From NCBI GenBank assembly GCA_002787075.1, contig PCVT01000071.1, positions 201 through 13,417 of the forward strand: 13,217 nucleotides of DNA, written 5' to 3'. Position numbers and translations under genes: made by a program. Below are positions 1 through 5,845 of this stretch, in pieces (positions within the stretch are counted from its first letter, which is position 1; each line of letters opens with the position of its first letter). Source of the DNA: Parcubacteria group bacterium CG11_big_fil_rev_8_21_14_0_20_41_14 (lineage in GTDB: Bacteria; Patescibacteriota; Patescibacteriia; UBA2169). The notes under the pieces were generated by a model. The model did no database searches. It was not told where the DNA came from and worked only from the letters and a program-made list of their open reading frames with translations.

Positions 1-1
1 A

Positions 2-1879
2 TTCATAGAAATCTGGAACAACAACAATGCTTCCATAACTCTTGATGGATGGAAATTGTCTGATCTTTCAAAAGTAATCACGCTTGGAGCAATCACGCTC
101 GTGCCGGGCGAATACAAAGCCATTTATAGAACAGAGACAAAAATCGCTCTTAACAATTCAAGCGAAAAAATTTATTTGTACGACAATAATGGAAATTTGA
201 TTGATGAAATTAGCTATAATTCCACGATTAAAGGATACAGTTTGTCCTATAATATCAAGCAAAATGAATTTTTGTGGTCATCAACTAAAACTCCATCCAA
301 GATGAATGAATTTACAATGCCGAACGAACCGCCTGAGGCGATAATAACTTTCTCTCACAATCCAGTCGCACCAACAGAAGTGTTCACTGTATTCGCTACT
401 AACTCAACTGACCCGGACAATGACGCGCTATCGTATTTTTGGGAGATCGGAAAAAAATTCCAAGCAAGCGGAGAGCAATTCAAATATTCTTTTGATGCGC
501 TTGGCGAATATTTAATAAAGCTCACAGTAAGCGATAAATATCACAACATTGTGGCGACCACGACCATAAGCGTTATGCCAGCTGTTGATGTGGTATCTTT
601 ACGAAGCCAATCGGATATTAAAAGCGACAAGGCCACTGGGAGCGACCCTGCCGCTATCACCTCAGGCCAAATCTTTATCACGGAAATTTTTCCCAATCCC
701 GCTGGCGCTGACAACGATGAATGGATCAAGCTCTATAATCCAAATAATTTTAATATTATTCTTGATAATTGGATTATAGATGATCAAGAAGGCGGATCAA
801 AGCCGCATACTATTATTGATCGCTCTATTGGAGCAAAAGAATATCTCACTCTTGGAAAAGAAGAAACAAAAATCATGCTGAACAATACTTCTGATGAAGT
901 CCGTTTGTTTGACATAAAAGAAAAGCTGATTGATTCTGTTTTGTATGATGATGTGAAAGAAGAACAGACATATTTAAAGACAGACGAGGATACATGGGTT
1001 TGGTCCGGAGAAGTTCAGGCAGAAAGTGTTGATTATAGTATTACTGATTACGCGACTGCTGGATACGAAGCAATCAACATCTATAATGCAACTAACCAAG
1101 ACATTGTTGATATTGATTTACCTGATATTCGGGAACTAGAATTGGGAACTGAAGTGCGAGTGCAAGGCACAGTCGCGGTTGAGCCAGGAGTGTTAGGCAA
1201 GACATATTTTTATATCACTGGCTCTCCGGGCATTCAGGTATATTTCTACAAAAAGGACTGGCCACAAATGCAAGTCGGGGACATGGTGGGCGTTATCGGA
1301 GAACTCACTGAATCAAATAATGAAACACGGCTCAAAGTCGCGAGCAAGGAAGACATTGTTTCTTTGTATGAATCAGATCCTCCTGAACCCATGGATATGC
1401 AAACAGGCGATATCTCGGAAAACATTGAAGGCGCGCTTATCGCGCTTGCTGGGGAGCTTGTGGAAAAGAAAGGCACTTCTTGGTTTATAGATGACGGAAC
1501 TGGAGAAGCAAAAATTACTTTTCAACCCACCGCGAACATCACAAAGCCAACAGCCAAAAGCGGAGATTGGATTAGAGTGGTTGGATTAGTGAGTGAAACG
1601 CAAAGCGGATACAGGGTTTTGCCGCGGTACCAAAGCGATATTGGATTGATTGATCCTGATGAAATACTGGCTCAAGATGCTGGACAAGTGCTAGGCGCTA
1701 GCGCGGATAATATGCAATCTGATGCTGACGGCATTCAGCGATTTCGGATTCCAGAAAATAATCAGCCAAATAAAATTTTCATTTATCTGCTTATCACTTC
1801 AGGCGCGCTGATTATTTTGCTTATATCTCTTATTATTAAATTCCGAATGGAAACAAAAAAGCGCTCCAAGAGCGCGTAA
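2..1879 (+). CDS. Lamin-tail / PKD / OB-fold surface protein, C-terminally anchored (5' end outside window)
   Basis: The frame is open from the first complete codon (position 2, Phe), and the residues before the internal TTG at 56 (FIEIWNNN...LDGWKL) are a typical lamin-tail strand pattern, so the gene begins upstream and the TTG is not its start. Domains in order: end of a first lamin-tail domain (2-310); a PKD domain (about 320-580; STDPDNDALSYFWEIG, then GEYLIKLTVSD); a second lamin-tail domain (about 665-1040; ITEIFPNPAG, EWIKLYNP); two tandem OB-fold-like segments (about 1138-1357 and 1420-1650; GTEVRVQGTV, FIDDGTGEAKITF, WIRVVGLV); and one hydrophobic helix (about 1772-1843) followed by a basic tail, KKRSKSA. 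This predicts an exported protein held in the membrane by its C terminus with everything else outside. Lamin-tail and PKD modules are common in CPR surface proteins, but ligand and role are unknown. OB-like repeats near lamin-tail domains sometimes occur in extracellular nucleases; no nuclease motif is visible here. Confidence 0.85.
   Translation, partial: FIEIWNNNNASITLDGWKLSDLSKVITLGAITLVPGEYKAIYRTETKIALNNSSEKIYLYDNNGNLIDEISYNSTIKGYSLSYNIKQNEFLWSSTKTPSKMNEFTMPNEPPEAIITFSHNPVAPTEVFTVFATNSTDPDNDALSYFWEIGKKFQASGEQFKYSFDALGEYLIKLTVSDKYHNIVATTTISVMPAVDVVSLRSQSDIKSDKATGSDPAAITSGQIFITEIFPNPAGADNDEWIKLYNPNNFNIILDNWIIDDQEGGSKPHTIIDRSIGAKEYLTLGKEETKIMLNNTSDEVRLFDIKEKLIDSVLYDDVKEEQTYLKTDEDTWVWSGEVQAESVDYSITDYATAGYEAINIYNATNQDIVDIDLPDIRELELGTEVRVQGTVAVEPGVLGKTYFYITGSPGIQVYFYKKDWPQMQVGDMVGVIGELTESNNETRLKVASKEDIVSLYESDPPEPMDMQTGDISENIEGALIALAGELVEKKGTSWFIDDGTGEAKITFQPTANITKPTAKSGDWIRVVGLVSETQSGYRVLPRYQSDIGLIDPDEILAQDAGQVLGASADNMQSDADGIQRFRIPENNQPNKIFIYLLITSGALIILLISLIIKFRMETKKRSKSA
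1855..1875 (-). terminator. Rho-independent terminator of the 1884-2321 gene, inside the neighbouring CDS
   Basis: Reading the minus strand, GCGCTC-TTG-GAGCGC (6-bp perfect GC-rich stem, 3-nt loop; 1875-1861) is followed directly by TTTTTT (1860-1855). It lies 9 nt past the stop codon of the small membrane-protein gene. The same bases encode the last residues of the convergent lamin-tail protein. On the plus strand the hairpin is followed only by GTAAAATTTT, so it would act weakly in that direction. Confidence 0.75.
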
Positions 1880-1883
1880 AATT

Positions 1884-2321
1884 TTATAACTCTATACTAT
1901 GGAATACAGCAAACTCGCGCAATACTTCTGTTTCTAGAGCGAATCGCGCAATGCCGTCTGTAATAATAATTATGATTGGAATCAAGCCAAGCATAACTAT
2001 GGTTAAGAATACTTTTTGCGCTTTGCCATATTTTGTGCGCCAAATATTCGGCAACAGCAAAACCGCGTACCAGGCAGTAAAAAATGGAACTATGACAGTA
2101 AGTTCAAATATAACTGCCCAGAGAGCGAACTCAAGCCCTAAAAGCCGAGCTGAAGTGATAATAGAAAAAAACGCGAATTTGAACGCCACAAAAATATTGC
2201 CAATGTAAAACAGTATCAAATACACGGCAGCCACTAAAAAATGCACAGAAAGCACGGTCTGCCACCGCGCCTGGAAATAGAATTTCCAAATTGATTGTTT
2301 TTTTTGTTCTTCTTCTGGCAT
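1884..2321 (-). CDS. Small polytopic membrane protein, unknown function
   Basis: A 145-residue protein from the ATG at 2321 (MPEEEQKKQSIWKFYF...). The frame extends 14 codons further up, but a strong extended -10 promoter lies between the two possible starts, so 2321 is chosen. A short hydrophilic N terminus is followed by about four hydrophobic helices (around VLSVHFLVAAVYLILFYIG, an FAFFSIITSA stretch, LWAVIFELTVIVPFFTAWYAVLLL and VFLTIVMLGLIPIIIIITDG). The loop before the last helix is basic (WRTKYGKAQK), which suggests a cytoplasmic side. No catalytic motif is visible and I do not recognise the family. It is a single-gene unit, divergent from the RelE-like fusion gene and convergent with the lamin-tail gene, with its own terminator at 1855-1875. 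Confidence 0.75.
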   Translation of the reverse strand: MPEEEQKKQSIWKFYFQARWQTVLSVHFLVAAVYLILFYIGNIFVAFKFAFFSIITSARLLGLEFALWAVIFELTVIVPFFTAWYAVLLLPNIWRTKYGKAQKVFLTIVMLGLIPIIIIITDGIARFALETEVLREFAVFHSIEL

Positions 2322-2327
2322 GTGGAT

Positions 2328-2356
2328 ATTATACCACGCACGCAAAACATTGACAA
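2328..2356 (-). promoter_or_regulatory. Sigma70-type promoter of the small membrane-protein gene
   Basis: On the minus strand TTGTCA (2356-2351), 17-bp spacer, then TATAAT (2333-2328) preceded by TGG, an extended -10. The expected start of transcription, about 7 nt downstream of the -10, falls on or next to the A of the ATG at 2321, predicting a leaderless mRNA. Confidence 0.75.
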
Positions 2357-2379
2357 TAAACATATTAGTCTGCTATACC
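2350..2379 (+). promoter_or_regulatory. Promoter of the coiled-coil/RelE-like gene, sharing its -35 with the divergent promoter
   Basis: A consensus -35 TTGACA (2350-2355), 18-bp spacer, then TATACC (2374-2379) preceded by TGC, an extended -10. The -35 overlaps the minus-strand -35 (2351-2356) almost base for base, so only one polymerase can occupy the site at a time. Predicted start near 2386 gives a leader of about 59 nt. Confidence 0.6.
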
Positions 2380-2430
2380 AATATTACAATTCACTGTTTC
2401 ATTCCGTTCTTTTCACGCCCTGCCTAAATT

Positions 2431-2436
2431 AGGAGG
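2431..2436 (+). promoter_or_regulatory. Strong Shine-Dalgarno site
   Basis: AGGAGG lies 8 nt before the ATG at 2445. It is the strongest ribosome binding site in the window; most other genes here have weak or no Shine-Dalgarno sequence. It fixes the start of the 2445 gene. Confidence 0.85.
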
Positions 2437-2444
2437 ACAAAATC

Positions 2445-3659
2445 ATGCCATTCAATTTTTTTGAGTTGCTTCCATCATACCAAAAATCTGGAGTCAGAAG
2501 AATGGTGCGAAAACGGCGCGACATCATCGCCGGCTTTCTTTCGGATGATTACCGATTTCAACGCGACGATCCGAAAAAATCGCATGCCATTGCCGCAATG
2601 TCTGATTCGGGTATTCTAGATGTAACAAATGTGGCGGCTAGCGCTGATGCTCGCTTGTTTGGATGCGCATTTGAATACCTGAACGCAAGTCAGGAGCAAC
2701 GACAAAAAATTCAGGACAAAATTTCCAGCGAAACTGATCGTGTTCCAGATCGATTCAGTGGAATACGATATCTGATTGAAGACAACATTAAAACATGGGA
2801 GCAGATACTTGAACTCAAAGCCGAGCAAGAAAAGCGAACTGAACAGTTGCCTAAGTCGCCGGAATTCCCAGAACACCAGGCAACAGAATCAAGCGAAGAT
2901 GTTGTTAATAGCGAGAACGCGGACAAGGAAGATGTCGACCTCGAAACGCTCGCGCGCAATGCTGCCGAATTCCTGCCAAGCATCGCGCAATCATTCGCCA
3001 GCATAATCCCTCGGCTTTTGACTAATATCGAAGAACTGAAACGGAAACTGTCTTTGTTCTCCGGGCAAAACCAGTCCCTTCAACAACAATCTGAACAGCT
3101 ACTTATTGGCCTGCAAGAAGCGCAAAACAGAGCCAAAGAATGGGAGCAGTACGCGTTGGAGCTTGACGAAAAGAACAGAAGCCTAACTTTGGACAATCTT
3201 CGCAAATACACGGAAGATTTGGCCGCGGGAACAGCACATGGCAGAAGATTCTTGCTGGATATAGATCGATTTGACCAAGCGCAAGAACGATCTGCGCAGG
3301 AAGCTATTACCAAAGAATCGCCAGAAGGATTTCCGGAAAAAATGCAAAACGGAAATTTTACCGGATTCAAACTTGTTTATTCTGAAAAATTTAGAAAGGA
3401 TTTAAAAAAACGCGATCCAAAAGACCAAGAAAGAACTCGCAAAGCATTGGAATTATTTTGCGAGCAAGGGCCATATCATAACTCTTTCGGAACACACAGC
3501 GTTGCGGACGATACCATTCAAAGTTTGCCGGAAAAATCGTTCGTCTCCCGCGCGACAGATGAACTCCGCTTTGGTTGGCGCTCGGAGGAAAACAAAATAA
3601 TTTGCCTGTATCGACTCTTTCGGGAAGGAGAAAAAGAATTCTATAAGTCCGAATTTTAA
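2445..3659 (+). CDS. Coiled-coil protein with C-terminal RelE/ParE-like domain
   Basis: A 404-residue soluble protein with no signal peptide or membrane segment. Residues 1-130 are mixed alpha-helical and basic near the N terminus (VRRMVRKRRD). Residues 135-165 are an acidic, Ser/Pro-rich linker. Residues about 190-260 have heptad-like Leu/Gln/Glu spacing and should form a coiled coil. Residues about 305-404 follow the order of the RelE/ParE toxin fold: a first strand and helix (FKLVYSEKFRKDLKK), a long helix (ERTRKALELF), then SRATDELRFGWR and NKIICLYRLF strands ending EFYKSEF. Known family members cleave mRNA or inhibit gyrase, but here the domain is fused to about 300 extra residues and no antitoxin gene is adjacent, so toxin activity is not established. 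The N-terminal part matches nothing I recognise. Transcribed alone from 2350-2379 and ended by 3678-3708. Confidence 0.75.
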   Translation: MPFNFFELLPSYQKSGVRRMVRKRRDIIAGFLSDDYRFQRDDPKKSHAIAAMSDSGILDVTNVAASADARLFGCAFEYLNASQEQRQKIQDKISSETDRVPDRFSGIRYLIEDNIKTWEQILELKAEQEKRTEQLPKSPEFPEHQATESSEDVVNSENADKEDVDLETLARNAAEFLPSIAQSFASIIPRLLTNIEELKRKLSLFSGQNQSLQQQSEQLLIGLQEAQNRAKEWEQYALELDEKNRSLTLDNLRKYTEDLAAGTAHGRRFLLDIDRFDQAQERSAQEAITKESPEGFPEKMQNGNFTGFKLVYSEKFRKDLKKRDPKDQERTRKALELFCEQGPYHNSFGTHSVADDTIQSLPEKSFVSRATDELRFGWRSEENKIICLYRLFREGEKEFYKSEF

Positions 3660-3677
3660 AAAGGAAAAGATTCACTG

Positions 3678-3708
3678 GCCTCGCCTTAAAAAAAGACGGG
3701 GCTTTTTT
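3678..3708 (+). terminator. Rho-independent terminator of the RelE-like fusion gene
   Basis: GCCTCGCCTT (3678-3687) pairs with AAGACGGGGC (3693-3702) with one mismatch and one G-T pair around an A5 loop, followed by TTTTTT (3703-3708). It starts 19 nt after the stop codon. Confidence 0.8.
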
Positions 3709-3720
3709 ATTTTCCCAATC

Positions 3721-3750
3721 AAAAAAGAAGCAAACACATGCTTCTTTTTT
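3721..3750. terminator. Bidirectional terminator between the RelE-like gene and the tRNA pair
   Basis: A perfect 12-bp inverted repeat, AAAAAAGAAGCA (3721-3732) and TGCTTCTTTTTT (3739-3750), with a 6-nt loop. It has a T run on either strand. On the minus strand it begins at the final A of the encoded CCA of tRNA-Leu and ends the tRNA transcript; on the plus strand it backs up the terminator at 3678-3708 and would block antisense readthrough into the tRNAs. Confidence 0.85.
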
Positions 3751-3836
3751 GGTACCCGGGGTGGGACTCGAACCCACACGACCTAACGGTCAACGGATTT
3801 TAAGTCCGTCCTGGCTACCTATTACAGCACCCGGGC
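3750..3836 (-). tRNA. tRNA-Leu, anticodon UAA
   Basis: Class II tRNA with encoded CCA (3752-3750). Acceptor stem GCCCGGG (from 3836) pairs with CCCGGGT, the first pair being G-U, with discriminator A73. The anticodon stem is ACGGA/TCCGT with loop CTTAAAA, anticodon TAA at 3802-3800. There is a long variable arm (GACC-GTTA-GGTC) and a T arm GTGGG-TTCGAGT-CCCAC. The D loop carries GG. The long variable arm and A73 agree with leucine. Confidence 0.95.
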
Positions 3837-3837
3837 T

Positions 3838-3912
3838 TGGAGCGGATAACGGGACTCGAACCCGTATCGCCTCCTTGGCAAGGAGGCATAATAGCCCTTA
3901 TACGATATCCGC
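3838..3912 (-). tRNA. tRNA-Gly, anticodon GCC
   Basis: Acceptor GCGGATA (from 3912) pairs with TATCCGC, discriminator T73, CCA encoded (3840-3838). Anticodon stem CCTCC/GGAGG with loop TTGCCAA, anticodon GCC; T arm ACGGG-TTCGAGT-CCCGT. It is the first tRNA of the transcript; one nucleotide (3837) separates its CCA from the first base of tRNA-Leu. Confidence 0.95.
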
Positions 3913-3941
3913 CTGCGCTCTAGATACAGAGCTACGGCGGA
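3908..3941 (-). repeat. Hairpin in the tRNA leader that captures the 5' acceptor strand of tRNA-Gly
   Basis: TCCGCC (3908-3913) pairs with GGCGGA (3936-3941), and inside it GCTCT (3917-3921) pairs with AGAGC (3928-3932) around a 6-nt loop, with a 3x3 internal loop between. Positions 3908-3912 are the first five bases of tRNA-Gly, so this precursor hairpin and the mature acceptor stem exclude each other. Confidence 0.6.
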
Positions 3942-3972
3942 CAGGTCCAGCCATAACTCTTTCTACTAACCT

Positions 3973-4000
3973 ATAATATCAAATCAATCTATTTTGTAAA
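3973..4000 (-). promoter_or_regulatory. Putative tRNA promoter within the 3' end of yggU
   Basis: On the minus strand TTTACA (4000-3995), 16-bp spacer, TATTAT (3978-3973). The predicted start near 3966 gives a leader of about 54 nt before tRNA-Gly. The -35 and spacer lie in the last codons of the DUF167 gene, so the tRNAs can be made independently of readthrough. Confidence 0.5.
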
Positions 4001-4233
4001 GTCGCTATACCATCTGGAATTTGCAAAACTTTCTCGCGCGAGAGCTCTCCGCGTATAATATGAATATCTGATTTCGCGATACCAAACTCTTTTGCTAAAA
4101 ACTTAATTAAAGCAATATTTGCTTTTCCAGCCACAGGAGGCGCAGTAATTTTCACGCGCAAAACATCATCTTTAAAACCTAAAATTCTATTCTCTTTCGC
4201 GCGCGGAGTTACTTTTACTGATATGGTTTGCAT
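3979..4233 (-). CDS. yggU: DUF167 / YggU family protein (UPF0235)
   Basis: An 84-residue protein, close to the usual length of the family. The signature is visible: APPVAGKANIALIKFLAKEF (residues about 31-50), then a Ser-rich step and IIRGELSREKVLQI (about 59-72). The N terminus ISVKVTPRAKENRI and the strand LRVKITAP also fit. The family is a small alpha/beta fold that is widespread in bacteria and archaea; its function is not established. The ATG at 4233 is preceded by only a weak Shine-Dalgarno (GCAGGT). It follows tig on the same strand after a REP-like palindrome, and its 3' end carries the putative tRNA promoter. Confidence 0.9.
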   Translation of the reverse strand: MQTISVKVTPRAKENRILGFKDDVLRVKITAPPVAGKANIALIKFLAKEFGIAKSDIHIIRGELSREKVLQIPDGIATLQNRLI

Positions 4234-4282
4234 ACCTGCATCTCGTCATTAATATACAATTTTTATTCTATTACCAAATCAA

Positions 4283-4327
4283 CCGTGAGATTGCCACGGT
4301 CGGGAATACCCTCCCTCGCAATGACAC
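4283..4327. repeat. REP-like palindromic element between tig and yggU
   Basis: Contains CCGTG/CACGG (4283-4287 with 4295-4299), ATTGC/GCAAT (4290-4294 with 4318-4322) and GGG-AATA-CCC (4302-4311), so several alternative hairpins are possible. Read on the minus strand it starts TGTCATTGCGAGG directly after the tig stop codon and ends GGCAATCTCACGG. This resembles, from memory, a REP-type family seen in many bacterial genomes. It may act as a transcript 3' end or mRNA stabiliser. Confidence 0.55.
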
Positions 4328-5619
4328 TAATCTTGATTGCCAATCTTCTTTGCCAGCTTCGCGAAAATCGCGCGACTGGTTAAAGCATTTCGCAGATAAT
4401 CGCGATATTCCGCGTTCTCAAATTTAGCAAGCATTTCAGGATTGTTCGCGTGCGCTTTTTTGGAAACAGCTATTTCATCATCCACCTGTTTTTCATCAAT
4501 CTTGACGATTTCGGCCGTGCCGAACGCGCGCGCCACCAGCATCATCTTAATACGATCCTCTGCTTTAGGATGAAAATCTTTTTTAAGATCATCTTTGCTC
4601 TTTTTTATGCTTGAAAGATAATCATCAAACTTAATTGATTGGCTAGACACATCATGCTCTAATTCATGGATCATTTTATCAACTTCTTCACTTACTAAAG
4701 ATTCAGGCAAAGCGCCAATAGTGGAAAGCTTTACCAATTCCTGCATAGCGCCAATTTCAAATTTTTCTTTTTCCTCGCGCGCTCTCTCATGTTTAAGATT
4801 TTCCACAATCTGCGCGCGCAAATCTTTGGATGATTTATATTCCCCCATCTGCTTAGCAAACTCATCATCAAAATCAGGCACCATAATCTCAAATACCTGC
4901 TTCACCTTCACTTCAAATTGCGCCTTTTTTCCTGCTAAATTTTTTTCAAAATATTGTTTTGGAAATTCTAATTCAAATTTCTTAGTGTCTCCAGCTTTAA
5001 GCCCAACAATCTGTTCCTCAAACCCAGGGATAAAACGCTTTTCTCCGATAACAAGCGGATAATCCTTAGCAGATCCGTTTTCAATCGCAACTCCTTCGCG
5101 TTTGATTTCAAAATCAAGCACAACTTTATCAGCATCTTTTGTCTCTCGGTCAACAACAGCTTCTTTTACGCGCATCTGGCGCAGATTATCAATCACTTTC
5201 TGCACATCAGCATCCTCAACTTTTGGATCTGCTTTTTTAATTTTAATTTTAGATATATCACCAAGCTCTACATGCGGCATAAGCGCGATTTTTGCTTTAA
5301 AAGATACGCCAAAAGGAGGAACCATTTTTTGGATAGAAATTTCAGGCCTGCCAACTGTTTCAAGCTTCTTATCTTGCATTGCTTTGACTAGAACCTTTCC
5401 TACAATTCTCTGCAAAGCTTCTTCATAAACTTTTGCCTCTCCTCCAATATGCCTACACACCACATCATAGGTGGCTTGTCCTTTACGGAAGCCAGGAATA
5501 TTAACGCTCTCAGAAATGCGCTTTGCTGAATTTTGCAAATCGCTTTCAATATCGCTTCTTTCCAAATCAAAAACTAATTCCAATTCAGATTCATTTAATT
5601 TATTTTCTTGTATATTCAT
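4327..5619 (-). CDS. tig: Trigger factor, ribosome-associated chaperone
   Basis: A 430-residue protein of normal family length. Trigger factor docks on the ribosomal exit tunnel and shields nascent chains. Residues 1-120 form the ribosome-binding domain with the signature GFRKGQ at 43-48; the proline that usually closes this motif (GFRxGxxP) is Thr50. Residues about 163-245 are the FKBP-like prolyl isomerase domain (IGEKRFIPGFEEQIVGLKAG, then FEVKVKQVFEIMVPDFDDEF). Residues about 255-430 are the helical SurA-like C-terminal domain. The ATG at 5619 has no clear Shine-Dalgarno. The gene starts 7 nt from the end of a 219-bp foldback repeat and its stop abuts a REP-like element, so both boundaries are repeat-bordered. 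It may be co-transcribed with hppA and plsC, or driven from a -10 within the repeat. Confidence 0.95.
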   Translation of the reverse strand: MNIQENKLNESELELVFDLERSDIESDLQNSAKRISESVNIPGFRKGQATYDVVCRHIGGEAKVYEEALQRIVGKVLVKAMQDKKLETVGRPEISIQKMVPPFGVSFKAKIALMPHVELGDISKIKIKKADPKVEDADVQKVIDNLRQMRVKEAVVDRETKDADKVVLDFEIKREGVAIENGSAKDYPLVIGEKRFIPGFEEQIVGLKAGDTKKFELEFPKQYFEKNLAGKKAQFEVKVKQVFEIMVPDFDDEFAKQMGEYKSSKDLRAQIVENLKHERAREEKEKFEIGAMQELVKLSTIGALPESLVSEEVDKMIHELEHDVSSQSIKFDDYLSSIKKSKDDLKKDFHPKAEDRIKMMLVARAFGTAEIVKIDEKQVDDEIAVSKKAHANNPEMLAKFENAEYRDYLRNALTSRAIFAKLAKKIGNQD

Positions 5620-5626
5620 ATAGATT

Positions 5627-5845
5627 TGTCATCTCGAACACCTGTTATGTATGTTAGTAAATTATATATTCCACTTAAAATAGTTTGTTTATTAATAAGA
5701 TAATGTGGTGTGAGAGATCCCCTTAATCGATGAATTATGCGACGATTTAGGGGATCTCTCGCCCCTCAACATACAACTGCCTAAAATATAATACTAAGTG
5801 CCATATATTTATTACTAATAAGTCCGCTTGGGGTTCGAGATGACA
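5627..5845. repeat. 219-bp near-palindromic foldback (MITE-like) element
   Basis: Two arms of exactly 103 bp (5627-5729 and 5743-5845) surround a 13-nt loop. The ends are a perfect 13-bp inverted repeat, TGTCATCTCGAAC and GTTCGAGATGACA. The inner ends are an 18-bp inverted repeat, GAGAGATCCCCTTAATCG (5712-5729) with CGATTTAGGGGATCTCTC (5743-5760), one mismatch. A middle block (5654-5677 with 5795-5818) matches at about 19 of 24 positions. No ORF and no clear target-site duplication. The right end overlaps the 3' end of plsC. The TGTCATCTCGA...GAGAGATC words recall a repeat family seen in many bacterial genomes (memory only). Confidence 0.75.
5661..5666 (-). promoter_or_regulatory. Candidate -10 for tig inside the foldback element
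   Basis: A perfect TATAAT (minus strand, 5666-5661) in the context AATATATAATTT lies about 42 nt before the tig start. No convincing -35 is found at the proper distance, so it may be chance in AT-rich sequence. Confidence 0.25.

Noticed and set aside
2321..2363. Longer N terminus for the small membrane protein (start at 2363)
   Set aside because: It would place the start upstream of a well-formed promoter whose transcript begins at 2321, and the extra residues lack a ribosome binding site.
3391..3777. 128-residue minus-strand ORF starting MGSSPTPGTKK
   Set aside because: It is antisense to the RelE-like domain and reads through a terminator into the complement-frame of the tRNA-Leu T arm; this start is a typical spurious translation over tRNA genes.
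3749..3976. 75-residue plus-strand ORF with GVGLEPTRP and NGTRTRIASL
   Set aside because: These phrases are the antisense reading of tRNA-Leu and tRNA-Gly T arms, a well-known annotation artefact.
5712..5760. 18-bp inverted repeat as a simple tig or plsC terminator
   Set aside because: No T run follows on either strand and the stem is the centre of the larger symmetric 219-bp element.
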